From positions 1-53,157 of the forward strand of contig CABUDZ010000002.1 of assembly GCA_902490445.1 (NCBI GenBank): a stretch of 53,157 bases of DNA, read 5' to 3'. The notes under the pieces are model-generated. The model was not told the origin of the DNA. It worked only from the letters and a program-made list of their open reading frames with translations, and ran no database searches. The position numbers and the translations under genes were made by a program. Of this stretch, positions 7,731 through 16,384 are shown piece by piece. The DNA comes from an uncultured Collinsella sp. (GTDB taxonomy: Bacteria > Actinomycetota > Coriobacteriia > Coriobacteriales > Coriobacteriaceae). How positions within the stretch are numbered: the first letter of the stretch is position 1; every line of letters begins with the position of its first letter.

Positions 7731-9083
7731 TTAGGCAAGGAGCCACTTCCATGCGGGCATAACGTGTACCACACCGTGCTCGCATGGAATATCGGTCTGT
7801 TCATCCATGGTAACGATTGCCGACTCGCCAAGATCGAACTGGGCCATCGAGGCATCAAGCGCGGCAATTTCGCGCTCGCGCGTTTTCTCACTTGCCATAT
7901 CCGCACTCACCTGAATCAGGCTATAAGCCCGCATGAGAAGCGCGTCCCCAGCCACAAAGTCCACCTCATGGCTTTTGCTCTTCTCTTTGATTAGCAGGCG
8001 GCAGACCGAGCCGGTCCTCACCGCGGGAGTCCTTCTTCTTAGCGCATTGAACACTGCGGTCTCGAGCCTCTGGCCCTGGTCCAATGCCGATGCGGGAGAG
8101 AATGCTCCAAACATCGCAGGGTCGACAGCGTAGACCTTAGACGCAGACCGCGTATTATTTGCAAGCGAACGCGTGAACTCCGGCACCGAAAACAGCAGGT
8201 AGGCGTCCTCGTAATACTCAAGTAAGTCGCTGAGCGTATTTCGACTGACGGATATCTGTCTGCTCTTGAACTCGTTGTACACTTTGTTCACTGACAGCTC
8301 TCGTCCCGAAGATGCCATGCACCGCGCCAGAAACAGCGAGGCCAAACGGGGGTTCTTGACGTCGTAACGTTCAACGACGTCCATGGCGACCGTTCGCGAC
8401 GCATATTCCTGTAGCAGCTGAATCGCGTCTGCGGGCGTCTGCTCAAGTGTCGCGATGAATCCCCCTCGCTCGAGATATCCGACCAGATGGTGTCGGAGCA
8501 ACGCTGCATCGCTCGAGGAGAAGGGTGCGTTCGACTCAGGAACGCTCCCCGTCTTATATCGGACGTATTCCGAAAAACTCAACGGAAAAAGCTCTCGCAC
8601 AAGAGAACGGCCCCTGAACTCGCTCTTAAGTTCTGAGGACAGCATCTTAGAAGAAGATCCCGTCACGTAAACGGTCGCCTTCTCCGTATCGACCACGCGT
8701 CGCAGAAACGCACCCCATTCGGGTATTTCCTGGATCTCGTCAAAGAAAAGGTAGGCGCCCTCGCCTCGAGCAGCAGGATATAGTGCATAGAATGTATCGA
8801 GCACGTCCGCTAGTAGCGATGGCTCATACGGACGCAAGCGCTCATCCTCAAAATTGAAATATAGCATCCGGTCAAGCTCGACGCCTTGGCCCTGAAGCCG
8901 CCGTATCTCCTGATACAGGCGATACGTCTTTCCACAACGACGGGCGCCCACAATCACATATACGATGTTGTCGCGCTTTGGCTCCTGCGGGTTGCCCAGA
9001 TCAAGGTCGCGCTCAAAGACCTGCGGAATCCCCTGTTGCTCAAAGTCCTTTATTTTTTGAGCCACCAAGTCGTTGAATGCCAT
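7731..9083 (-). CDS. AAA-type ATPase with DUF4143/PD-(D/E)XK-like C-terminus
   Basis: A 450-residue protein with Walker A GARRCGKT (residues 46-53), Walker B YLFFDEIQ (111-118) and a TGSSS sensor segment. FPLSFSEY follows, as is typical of the ATPases paired with DUF4143. A winged-helix-like middle part leads to a C-terminal HEVDFV motif, as in PD-(D/E)XK-like folds. Such proteins are widespread in gut bacteria and archaea and their role is unclear; mobile-element or defence functions have been suggested. GC content and codon use look lower than in the neighbours, hinting at transfer. The start codon at 9083 lies 8 nt downstream of a 25-bp perfect inverted repeat, with GGAG directly between them. 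The spacer from its end to the preceding gene (7658-7730) shows nothing notable. Confidence 0.88.
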   Translation of the reverse strand: MAFNDLVAQKIKDFEQQGIPQVFERDLDLGNPQEPKRDNIVYVIVGARRCGKTYRLYQEIRRLQGQGVELDRMLYFNFEDERLRPYEPSLLADVLDTFYALYPAARGEGAYLFFDEIQEIPEWGAFLRRVVDTEKATVYVTGSSSKMLSSELKSEFRGRSLVRELFPLSFSEYVRYKTGSVPESNAPFSSSDAALLRHHLVGYLERGGFIATLEQTPADAIQLLQEYASRTVAMDVVERYDVKNPRLASLFLARCMASSGRELSVNKVYNEFKSRQISVSRNTLSDLLEYYEDAYLLFSVPEFTRSLANNTRSASKVYAVDPAMFGAFSPASALDQGQRLETAVFNALRRRTPAVRTGSVCRLLIKEKSKSHEVDFVAGDALLMRAYSLIQVSADMASEKTREREIAALDASMAQFDLGESAIVTMDEQTDIPCEHGVVHVMPAWKWLLA

Positions 9084-9091
9084 AATTCTCC

Positions 9092-9182
9092 AATCTTGCT
9101 CTCCTGCTAATCAAGATTATAACGATTCTTGATTAGCAGGAGAGCAAGATTATGCGTATCTTGATTAATGGATAAGCAAGTT
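9092..9182. repeat. 25-bp perfect inverted repeat plus a degenerate third copy
   Basis: The arm at 9092-9116 is an exact reverse complement of 9127-9151, with a 10-nt AT-rich loop. A degenerate copy in the same orientation as the right arm follows at 9159-9182: TCTTGATTA and GCAAG are kept and the middle has diverged. The inner end of the array touches the GGAG ribosome site of the ATPase gene, so it could be an operator, an RNA hairpin masking translation, or a recombination site. Confidence 0.85.
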
Positions 9183-9291
9183 TTCTATTAGTGGCCCCTC
9201 CCGGAGGATATCGAGCGGCCGAGGGGGGCAGGCATGAACGCCTCTAGCCGAAAACAAAGTAGCTAAAAAAGCCCCGTCCCAAATGAGCTAC
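9183..9291. other. Spacer with no recognised gene
   Basis: Between the hairpin of the ATPase gene and the small proline-rich gene. It contains a GGCCCCTCCCGGAGG stretch near 9192 and an AAAAAAGCCCCGTCCC segment near 9265. The latter could act as a weak terminator for the small gene on the minus strand (CCCC/GGGG stem followed by T's), but the stem is poor. Confidence 0.3.
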
Positions 9292-9486
9292 TTAACGCCA
9301 GGGGTCGGCTTCGAAGAGGGGCTCGTGCTCGGGGCGACGATCGCTATAAGGATCGTAGCCGTCGTCATCCTCGTTCTCGGCACGGATGTAGGGGTCGCGC
9401 GGCTTGGGCACAGGCTTGGGTGCAGGCTTGGGTGCGGCCGGCGCGGCGTTGGCGACCGGCGCATTCGTCTTGTTCTTGTCTATCAT
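9292..9486 (-). CDS. Small proline-rich acidic protein
   Basis: A 64-residue protein beginning MIDKNKTNAPV. It has an Ala/Pro/Lys repeat (PKPAPKPVPKP, residues about 18-30), then an acidic tail rich in Asp, Glu, Tyr and Arg. It has no signal peptide or membrane helix and is probably disordered. The ATG at 9486 has AAGGAG 8 nt upstream. An upstream in-frame ATG lies only two bases from that AAGGAG and is unlikely. A strong terminator-like hairpin lies just upstream (9536-9575), so it has its own promoter or is read through from clpB. Function unknown. Confidence 0.6.
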   Translation of the reverse strand: MIDKNKTNAPVANAAPAAPKPAPKPVPKPRDPYIRAENEDDDGYDPYSDRRPEHEPLFEADPWR

Positions 9487-9535
9487 CTGCATATCTCCTT
9501 GCCATGCAATCGTGTTCAACATTATCGATTGTCGC

Positions 9536-9575
9536 ACGAAAAAGGGCGGCGGACCCAATTGGATCCGCCGCCCTT
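9536..9575 (-). terminator. Rho-independent terminator after clpB
   Basis: AAGGGCGGCGGA (9542-9553) pairs with TCCGCCGCCCTT (9564-9575). On the minus strand the stem is followed by a T run (A's at 9539-9543 on the plus strand). It is placed 46 nt after the clpB stop. Confidence 0.85.
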
Positions 9576-9620
9576 GGCGTTTAGAGACGGCTGGCAGATT
9601 TTAAGGCATGTCCCATAAAT

Positions 9621-12248
9621 CTACTCGGCGTCGGGGACCTCGTAGGTAGCAGACGGCGTGTTGTCGCACACGACGGTAAAGCCGCCGTCCTTGTCGACAT
9701 CGACCGTCACCTGATCGCCCTCGCGCACCGTGCCGTCGATAATAGCGGCGGCAATGGCATCCACGACCTCGCGCTGCACGAGACGCTTGAGCGGACGGGC
9801 ACCAAAGACCGGGTCCAGGCCGCCCACGGCGAGCATCTGCTTGGCCGCCGGGGTGATGGCAAGCGTCATGCGCTCCTTGGCCAGACGTGCGCGGACATCG
9901 GCGAGCTGGAGATCGACGATCTTCTCAATCTGCGCCATGCCGAGCGGATGGAACACCACGATGTCGTCGATACGGTTGAGGAACTCGGGGCGGAAGGTCT
10001 GAGCCATGGCCGCGTCGACCTGATGGCGCATCTCCTCCTCGTCCTTACCGGACAGATCGGCGATGGCCTTGGAGCCCACGTTAGACGTCATGATGATGAT
10101 CGTGTTCTTGAAGGACACCTGGCGACCCTGGCCATCGGTCAGACGGCCGTCATCAAGCACCTGCAGCAGCACGTTAAAGACATCCGGATGAGCCTTCTCC
10201 ATCTCGTCGAGCAAAATCACGGAGTACGGACGACGGCGCACGGCCTCGGTAAGCTGGCCGCCCTCGTCGTAACCCACGTATCCCGGAGGCGCACCGATCA
10301 GACGTTGGACGCTGAACTTCTCCATGTACTCGGACATGTCGATACGCACGAGCGCACGCTCGTCATCGAACAGGCACTCGGCAAGCGCCTTGGCGAGCTC
10401 GGTCTTGCCCACGCCGGTGGGGCCCAGGAAGAAGAAGCTGCCGATGGGCTTGTCCGGATCGGAGAGGCCCGCACGGCTGCGACGCACGGCCGCGGCGACA
10501 GCGGAGACCGCCTCGTCCTGGCCGATGACGCGCTTATGCAGCTCGCCCTCCAAGCCCTTCAGCTTGTCGAGCTCGCCCTGCATCATCTTGGAGACGGGCA
10601 CGCCGGTCCAAGCGCTCACGACCTCAGCGATCTCATCGGAGGTCACCTGCTCGTTGAGGCCCTCGCCGTCCTGCTGCTTTTGCGCCTCGAGCGCAGCCTC
10701 GGAATCCTGAATCTGCTGCTGCAGGCCCGGAATCACGGAGTAGCGCAGCTCGGACGCACGGCCCAGGTCGCCGTTGCGCGTCGCACGCTCCTCTTCGCTC
10801 TTGGCCTCGTCGAGCTGTCCCTTGAGCTCCTGCACGTGGTCGATGGCGTTCTTCTGGTTGAGCCAGCCGGCCTTTTGCACGTTGAGCTTTTCTTGGACCT
10901 CGGCAATCTCTTGGCGCAGGGCCTCCAGACGCTCCTTGGAGGCGTCGTCGGTCTCCTTCATGAGCGCCTGCTCCTCGATCTGCAGCTGGGTGAGCTGACG
11001 CGTGGTGGCATCGATCTCGACCGGCATGCTGTCGAGCTCCATGCGCAGGCGGCTTGCCGCCTCATCGACCAGGTCGATGGCCTTGTCGGGCAGGAAGCGG
11101 TCGGCGATGTAGCGATCGGAGAGGTCGGCAGCTGCCACGAGCGCGCTATCGGTGATATGCACGCCGTGGAAGATCTCGTACTTCTCCTTGAGGCCACGCA
11201 GGATCGAGATGGTGTCCTCGACGGTAGGCTCGCTCACCATAACGGTCTGGAAACGACGGGCGAGCGCCGCGTCCTTCTCGATGTACTTGCGGTATTCGTC
11301 AAGCGTGGTCGCGCCGATCGCGTGCAGGTCGCCACGAGCGAGCGCCGGCTTGAGGATATTGCCGGCGTCCATGGAGCCCTCGGTGGCACCCGCGCCCACG
11401 ATGGTGTGGAGCTCATCGATGAACAGGATGACCTTGCCCTCGGACTTTTGCACTTCCTTGAGCACGGCCTTCAAGCGGTCCTCGAACTCGCCGCGATACT
11501 TGGCGCCGGCGACCAGCGCGCTCATGTCGAGCTCGATGAGGTCGCGGTCGCGCAGGGTGCTCGGCACGTCGCCGGCCACGATACGCTGGGCGATGCCCTC
11601 GACGATGGCCGTCTTGCCGACGCCCGGCTCGCCGATGAGCACGGGGTTGTTCTTGGTGCGGCGGGACAGAACCTGGATGGTACGGCGGATCTCGTCGGTA
11701 CGGCCGATGACCGGGTCGAGCTTGCCGGCGCGGGCCAGATCGCAGATGTTGCGACCGTACTGCTCCAGCGCCTCAAACTGGGTCTTATCCTCGGCAGACG
11801 TCACGCGGTCATCGCCACGCAGCTCCTCGTAGACCTGCTCGATGCGCTCCTTGGTGACGCCGGCGTCACGCAGTACACGACCAGCCTCGCCCTTGTCCTC
11901 GGCAAGCGCCATCAGCAAATGCTCGGTCACCACAAAGCTGTCGCCCATCTTGGTGGCCTTCTTCTCGGCCTTCTCGATGACGCGGACGAGCTCATTGGAC
12001 AGGCCCATCTGCTGGCCCTCGCCCGAAACCTTGGGCGCGCGGTCGATGGCATCTTGTGTGGAGCGTGCAAGCTGGGCCGGATCGGCGCCGATGCGCTCGA
12101 TGATCACGGAGATATTGCGCTCGCCGGCACCAAGCAGGGCGGACAGCAGGTGAATCGGCTCCACCGCGCCGGCCTGCGCGTCGGCAGCCGTGCTCATGGC
12201 GGTCTGCAGCGCCTCGCGCGACGTCATTGCTAGCTTATCGATTCTCAT
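9621..12248 (-). CDS. clpB: ClpB, ATP-dependent protein disaggregase
   Basis: An 875-residue Hsp100. In order: Clp N-domain (1-145), first AAA+ domain with GEPGVGKT (206-213) and the VILFIDELHT Walker B, the long coiled-coil M domain (about 410-530) that distinguishes ClpB from ClpA/ClpC, and a second AAA+ domain with GPTGVGKT (near 608) and VILLDEMEKAHPDV. The C-terminal D2-small domain contains GARPLKR. ClpB works with the DnaK system encoded 4-8 kb away to rescue aggregated proteins. The start ATG has AGAGGTG upstream. Heat-shock control is supported by a 27-bp element about 90 bp upstream that is identical in its arms to one upstream of dnaK. Confidence 0.97.
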   Translation of the reverse strand: MRIDKLAMTSREALQTAMSTAADAQAGAVEPIHLLSALLGAGERNISVIIERIGADPAQLARSTQDAIDRAPKVSGEGQQMGLSNELVRVIEKAEKKATKMGDSFVVTEHLLMALAEDKGEAGRVLRDAGVTKERIEQVYEELRGDDRVTSAEDKTQFEALEQYGRNICDLARAGKLDPVIGRTDEIRRTIQVLSRRTKNNPVLIGEPGVGKTAIVEGIAQRIVAGDVPSTLRDRDLIELDMSALVAGAKYRGEFEDRLKAVLKEVQKSEGKVILFIDELHTIVGAGATEGSMDAGNILKPALARGDLHAIGATTLDEYRKYIEKDAALARRFQTVMVSEPTVEDTISILRGLKEKYEIFHGVHITDSALVAAADLSDRYIADRFLPDKAIDLVDEAASRLRMELDSMPVEIDATTRQLTQLQIEEQALMKETDDASKERLEALRQEIAEVQEKLNVQKAGWLNQKNAIDHVQELKGQLDEAKSEEERATRNGDLGRASELRYSVIPGLQQQIQDSEAALEAQKQQDGEGLNEQVTSDEIAEVVSAWTGVPVSKMMQGELDKLKGLEGELHKRVIGQDEAVSAVAAAVRRSRAGLSDPDKPIGSFFFLGPTGVGKTELAKALAECLFDDERALVRIDMSEYMEKFSVQRLIGAPPGYVGYDEGGQLTEAVRRRPYSVILLDEMEKAHPDVFNVLLQVLDDGRLTDGQGRQVSFKNTIIIMTSNVGSKAIADLSGKDEEEMRHQVDAAMAQTFRPEFLNRIDDIVVFHPLGMAQIEKIVDLQLADVRARLAKERMTLAITPAAKQMLAVGGLDPVFGARPLKRLVQREVVDAIAAAIIDGTVREGDQVTVDVDKDGGFTVVCDNTPSATYEVPDAE

Positions 12249-12337
12249 GGAATCACCTCTCTTGGGGCGGCCGCCCTACGGGGCGGCTTCACGTTGTTCG
12301 AGAAGTATTGTTGCCAGCTTTGCGCGATCTTATACAC

Positions 12338-12364
12338 AAATCTAAGTCTCTATATATAAGATTT
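12338..12364 (-). promoter_or_regulatory. Putative heat-shock operator/promoter element of clpB
   Basis: On the plus strand: AAATCTAAGTC, 5 nt, ATATAAGATTT. The 22 fixed bases match the element upstream of dnaK (20944-20970) exactly, with the same 5-nt spacer length. The outer AAATCT/AGATTT ends form an inverted repeat. Reading towards clpB, a TATAAG (-10-like) follows the element (12327-12332), so it would overlap the promoter. A repressor site (HspR?) is inferred; it does not match the published HAIR consensus CTTGAGT-N7-ACTCAAG. Confidence 0.65.
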
Positions 12365-12424
12365 TCTGAGTGATTGATGGATAGGGTACTGAGATGTCAG
12401 CCCGTCGCTGCCCAGGCGCACTAC

Positions 12425-12644
12425 CATCTCGATCTATAACATCTAGCAGCCATTTTTGATCCTAGATGTTACAGATCGAGATGAAATGACCAGCGGCAAC
12501 CGTTTGTCTCAATCTGTAACATCTACTCGGCAAATTAGGGTCTAACTGTTACAGATCGAGACAAGCCACGAAGGCTCATCTGAAAATCTAAATCTGTAAC
12601 AGCAGGCTTACTTCCAACAGCCCAGATGTTACAGATCGAGACAA
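12425..12644. repeat. Three tandem inverted repeats of AGATGTTACAGATCGAGA
   Basis: Three head-to-head pairs. Pair 1 is 12425-12446 with 12462-12483 (21 of 22 bases pair). Pair 2 is 12503-12524 with 12543-12564. Pair 3 has a shorter left arm (12591-12601) with 12624-12644. The six copies share the core TGTTACAG(A)T. Copies are about 80 bp apart, i.e. each pair starts about 80-90 bp after the last. They could be protein-binding sites, a REP-like repeat or an RNA with three stems. Confidence 0.85.
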
Positions 12645-12650
12645 ACGGAA

Positions 12651-12730
12651 CCACCACAAAGGTGCCTGTCCCCTTTGTGGTGGTCCCAGTCTATTTTTAG
12701 CGTCCCACAAGATCCAACGAGAACACAGCG
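12651..12730. repeat. GGTGG-type hairpin and direct-repeat copy A
   Basis: CCACCACAAAGG (12651-12662) and CCTTTGTGGTGG (12672-12683) form a perfect 12-bp stem around TGCCTGTCC. The segment 12672-12730 recurs at 13762-13860 with a 40-nt insertion, so the pair flanks the secreted-protein gene as a direct repeat. Confidence 0.8.
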
Positions 12731-13095
12731 ACGAAATCGAGAGCCACCGATAGCCCGTTCGCGCAGATATAGATGGAGATTCAAGACAAGGGTCCCGGCT
12801 TAAACGGCTTGGTTATCGTACGCCACAATACTCTCGTCATCGTCCCCGTCGTTTTTATAGTGCTTATAGTGAAAATAGCGGGTTTAGTGAGAATAGTATT
12901 GCGCAAAACTCGTGAACTCAATTTTTGACCCCTCGCCCAGAATGAGGGGAGGCAAATATTCCTATTAGAGATCGAATCGAAGCCCAATAGGGCCTTTTAG
13001 CCCTCTCATTCCGGGCGGTCGCTTTCTTTTGAATATTGTCGTAAGCTGGCATCATTTATCTTAATGATTGCATATTGCATGAGAGGTGCCCCACC
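12731..13095. other. 365-bp spacer without a recognised gene
   Basis: Relatively AT-rich. The minus-strand frame leading into 12700 resembles the 3' end of a gene (ending FSLDLVGR, then stop), but an in-frame stop lies about 27 codons upstream, so it can only be a remnant. Near 13040-13074 there is AT-rich sequence suitable for the promoter of the next gene; no convincing -35/-10 pair was fixed. Confidence 0.35.
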
Positions 13096-13743
13096 GTGAA
13101 ACGCTCCACCTATATCGGCCTGCTCGTCTTAGCGTTTGCAATTACCGCAGCCGGCGTAGGCATTATCTATCTCGCATTTCTCCCTGCCTCGGCGACGCAG
13201 GCGGCGGTTGAAACCGTAAGCTACCCCATCGAAATCCTCACCGATATCGTCAAACCCGATTCAATCACCGTCGATTTCGACGGTACGCCCGCAGCGCTTG
13301 GGGTCAGCAACTACCCCCGAATCGAACTTGGAGCCACGCGCTATACCCAAGATGAGCAGCTTATCGGCAAGGCAACCAATTTACTCAAAGGCAAAACGTT
13401 TACGCGGTGGTACGGCGCCGCAATATATCGAGCCAAGAAAGGCCAAATGAATGGCGGGTATTATTCGACCCTTGAACTCGATGCGGCAAACGGGAGCAGA
13501 CTGTGCAACGTCTCATACGACCCCGGCTACGTGGACAACGAAGGGCCGGGAGTCTATATCTCGGATGGCAACGTGATCTACGTCATGGAAGGCGACCAGA
13601 CGGCAGTCGTCGATTTTATGGATCGGTGTACCGAGGATGCCTACGAACAAACCTGCGAGCCCGATCCGCAGACAGCGCGCGACAGCGGCTCAGCACGCAC
13701 TTGGCTATTTGACGATGAGATAACCTGGACCCCATCGAAATAA
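13096..13743 (+). CDS. Membrane-anchored or secreted protein of unknown function
   Basis: A 215-residue protein starting at GTG 13096, with GAGAGG about 10 nt upstream; an in-frame ATG at 13075 is the alternative. One hydrophobic segment at residues about 6-27 (YIGLLVLAFAITAAGVGIIYLAF) acts as a signal anchor. The remaining 185 residues are extracytoplasmic, with three Cys, many Tyr and a beta-rich look, and no family I recognise. The gene stands alone, between two copies of a roughly 60-bp direct repeat, which could mark an inserted segment. Confidence 0.65.
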   Translation: MKRSTYIGLLVLAFAITAAGVGIIYLAFLPASATQAAVETVSYPIEILTDIVKPDSITVDFDGTPAALGVSNYPRIELGATRYTQDEQLIGKATNLLKGKTFTRWYGAAIYRAKKGQMNGGYYSTLELDAANGSRLCNVSYDPGYVDNEGPGVYISDGNVIYVMEGDQTAVVDFMDRCTEDAYEQTCEPDPQTARDSGSARTWLFDDEITWTPSK

Positions 13744-13776
13744 GAACCCGCCGGACAGGCACCTTTGTGGTGGTCC

Positions 13777-13809
13777 AAAAAGAAGCCGCCCCAATAAAAA
13801 GAGGCGGCA
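13777..13809 (-). terminator. Hairpin with T-tract, minus strand
   Basis: GCCGCC (13784-13790 region) and GGCGGC (13803-13808) form the stem. On the minus strand TTCTTTTT follows, so it would end the transcript of the aconitase-family gene. It forms most of the insertion that distinguishes direct-repeat copy B (13762-13860) from copy A (12672-12730). Confidence 0.65.
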
Positions 13810-13863
13810 TCAAGCAAGTCTATTTATTAGCGTCCCTCAAGACCCAACGAGAACGTCGCGGTA

Positions 13864-13935
13864 GCCCCGGCCATACCTTTCCCTCGGGCGACCCTCGCGA
13901 AGCGCGTGAGCACGAGGGAAAGGTGTGGCCGGGGC
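13864..13935. repeat. Large 23-bp-arm hairpin downstream of the hydratase gene
   Basis: The arms 13864-13886 (GCCCCGGCCATACC...) and 13913-13935 pair at 22 of 23 positions around a 26-nt loop that has its own CTCGCG/CGCGTGAG partial stem. It lies 12 bp after the hydratase stop codon. There is no T-tract next to it, so it is more like a REP or mRNA-stabilising stem than a simple terminator. Confidence 0.75.
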
Positions 13936-13946
13936 GTACAGCAGCG

Positions 13947-16247
13947 TTACTCGGCAGCGGTCTTGAACTTGTTGTAGTTGATCAGGCAGCCGGCCTTGAC
14001 GATGGCACGCTCCTCGGCCGTCATATCGGCAATATAGAGCTCAATCTGCTCGACCGCACCATCGGCGCGCACCACGTAGGCGGCGATGTCCTTTAGGTCG
14101 CCGTCGAGCGCGGCGCGGATACCCGGCACAAAGACGTAGTCGCCCACCTCAAAGTTGGGCTCGGCCTCCATCTGAAAGGGCACCATGCCCCAGTTCATCA
14201 CGTTGGAGCGATAACGCTTGGTGGCGTACTCGTGGACGATGTTGGCCAGGCCGCCGATCACGCGCTGGCAGCTCGCGGCCTGCTCGCGAGCAGAACCGTC
14301 ACCGGGCTTCTTGGCATAGAGCATGGAGCCGTACTCGGTCGCCTTGGCATCGGCCGCGACACCCGCGCCGGCCAGTGACTCAAACACGCCGGCAAGCTCG
14401 GTATCGAGCGCGGCCAGGTCGCCTGCGGCCTCGCCGGCCACGCGGCGCTTTTCTACCGCGTCAACCTCCTTGGAACGGCCCACGTAGGCCGGGTCGCGGC
14501 GGCTCAGCGTAAACTCGGCCAGGCCCAGCGGGTTGGAGCGGAAGGAGCTCGTCTCGCCTGAGGGAATGAGCTCGTCGGTCGTGGTGACCGGGTCCATGAT
14601 CTTGGAGCAAACCTTGAGCAGGATATCGTCGCCGAGCGGCTCCATCGCGGGCCACGGCTTGATGTTGGGGCCCTCGACCAGCTCGTCGGCGGGCTCAGCC
14701 TTGCCAAAGCCCCAGTACACGCGCTTCTTGTAGGGAGCGTCGTCGAAGGTGTACTCGCAGGCCTCGTCCCAAGTCTCCTCGGGTAGGTCGGTCGCCGGCG
14801 TCAGGACGCCGCCGTTGGCAGCCGTCGCCGCAATGGAGCGAGCGTCCATCAGAGCCACGGCGCTCAACTGGCCATTGCCCGGCTTGGAGCCCTCACGGTT
14901 GGGGAAATTGCGCGTGGTGTGGCGGATGGACAGGCCGTTGTTGGCAGGCGTGTCGCCGGCGCCAAAGCACGGGCCGCAGAACGCCGTACGCACGATCGCG
15001 CCGGCCTCCATAAGGTCGTAAATGTAGCCACGGCGCGTGAGTTCGAGCGCCACGGGCTGGCTCGTGGGATAGACCGACAGCGAGAACTCGCCGCAGCCGG
15101 TGTTGGCGCCCTTGAGCACGCGGGCAGCCTGGACCACGGAGTCGTAGTTGCCGCCCGAGCAGCCGGCGATAACGCCCTGCTGCACGCGCAGTTTGCCGTC
15201 GACGATCTTGTCGAGCAGGCTAAAGTGTGTCTTGCCCTCGCCGATCTTGGCGGCCTCGAGCTCGACCTCGTGCAGGATGTCCTCGAGGTTCTCGTTGAGC
15301 TCGTCGATCTCAAAGCCGTTGGAAGGATGGAACGGCAGCGCGATCATGGGCTTGATGCTCGACAAGTCGACCTCGACGCAGCCGTCGTAGTAGGCGACAT
15401 CGGCGGGCTTGAGCTCGCGGTAGTCGTCGCCGCGGCCGTGCATGGTCAGGAATGCGTGCGTGTCCTCGTCGGTGGCCCAGATGCTCGACAGGCAGGTGGT
15501 CTCGGTGGTCATGACGTCGACGCCGTTGCGGTAGTCGGTCGTCATGCTCGAGATGCCGGGGCCCACGAACTCCATGACCTTGTTCTTAACGTAGCCCTTG
15601 GCAAAGACGGCGCGGATGATGGCGAGCGCCACGTCGTGCGGGCCGACGCCGGGGCGCGGGGCACCTGTGAGGTAGATGGCAACGACGCCGGGATAGGCGA
15701 CATCGTAGGTGTCGCGCAGCAACTGCTTGGCCAGCTCGCCGCCGCCCTCACCCACGGCCATGGTGCCCAGGGCGCCGTAGCGGGTGTGCGAGTCGGAACC
15801 CAGGATCATCTTGCCGCAACCGGCAAAGTTCTCACGCATAAAGGAGTGGATAACGGCGATGTGCGGCGGGACGAAGATGCCGCCGTACTTCTTGGCCGCG
15901 GAGAGGCCAAAGACGTGGTCGTCCTCGTTGATGGTGCCGCCCACGGCGCACAGCGAGTTATGGCAGTTGGTGAGCACGTAGGGCAGCGGGAACTGCTCCA
16001 TGCCCGAGGCACGCGCCGTCTGGATGATGCCGACAAAGGTGATGTCGTGGCTCGCCATGGCGTCGAAGCGAATCTTGAGCGCCTCGGGGTCGCCGGACGT
16101 ATTGTGTGCCTGGAGGATCGAATACGCGATGGTTCCGCGTTTGGCATCCTCGGGCGCCTGCGTAATGCCGCGCTCGGCAGCCTCGGCCGCAGGCACGACC
16201 TCGCTGCCGCCGCGCAGGTAGATGCCGTCCTCGTACAGCTTGACCAT
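13947..16247 (-). CDS. Aconitase-family hydratase (YbhJ-like)
   Basis: A 766-residue protein of the aconitase superfamily. The [4Fe-4S] ligands are visible as the Cys of VIAGCSGGN and the CGPC pair (FCGPCFGAGD). The substrate-site segments SDSHTRYGALGTMAVGEGG and NREGSKPGNGQ are also present, and a swivel domain lies at the C-terminus (YRSNVMNWGMVPF). Length and arrangement fit the YbhJ-type hydratases rather than AcnA or AcnB; the substrate of that group is not established. ATG 16247 was chosen for the GGGAG four to eight bases upstream; the frame is open beyond it. It sits alone between the two heat-shock loci, and 16248-16384 shows no gene. Confidence 0.85.
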   Translation of the reverse strand: MVKLYEDGIYLRGGSEVVPAAEAAERGITQAPEDAKRGTIAYSILQAHNTSGDPEALKIRFDAMASHDITFVGIIQTARASGMEQFPLPYVLTNCHNSLCAVGGTINEDDHVFGLSAAKKYGGIFVPPHIAVIHSFMRENFAGCGKMILGSDSHTRYGALGTMAVGEGGGELAKQLLRDTYDVAYPGVVAIYLTGAPRPGVGPHDVALAIIRAVFAKGYVKNKVMEFVGPGISSMTTDYRNGVDVMTTETTCLSSIWATDEDTHAFLTMHGRGDDYRELKPADVAYYDGCVEVDLSSIKPMIALPFHPSNGFEIDELNENLEDILHEVELEAAKIGEGKTHFSLLDKIVDGKLRVQQGVIAGCSGGNYDSVVQAARVLKGANTGCGEFSLSVYPTSQPVALELTRRGYIYDLMEAGAIVRTAFCGPCFGAGDTPANNGLSIRHTTRNFPNREGSKPGNGQLSAVALMDARSIAATAANGGVLTPATDLPEETWDEACEYTFDDAPYKKRVYWGFGKAEPADELVEGPNIKPWPAMEPLGDDILLKVCSKIMDPVTTTDELIPSGETSSFRSNPLGLAEFTLSRRDPAYVGRSKEVDAVEKRRVAGEAAGDLAALDTELAGVFESLAGAGVAADAKATEYGSMLYAKKPGDGSAREQAASCQRVIGGLANIVHEYATKRYRSNVMNWGMVPFQMEAEPNFEVGDYVFVPGIRAALDGDLKDIAAYVVRADGAVEQIELYIADMTAEERAIVKAGCLINYNKFKTAAE

Positions 16248-16384
16248 ACTGTCTCCCACTCTGCCCAAAAGATTTGGGCGCATAGCATACATTCGTTCAA
16301 TATCGTGCCATAGAACGGTTGCGAGTTGGTTACGAATCTGCACGTTCACTTTATCTCAGTAAAGCAAAGAACGAGTTGGGTGCC

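Noticed and set aside
9948..12233. 761-codon open frame antisense to clpB
   Set aside because: Shadow of clpB; composition (Leu/Ala/Gly/His-rich) and lack of motifs are typical of antisense frames.
12425..12644. CRISPR-like array
   Set aside because: Repeats alternate in orientation as inverted pairs and spacers are short and irregular; no cas genes nearby.
12781..12987. 68-codon minus-strand open frame
   Set aside because: No ribosome site and no resemblance to a known protein; the region looks non-coding.
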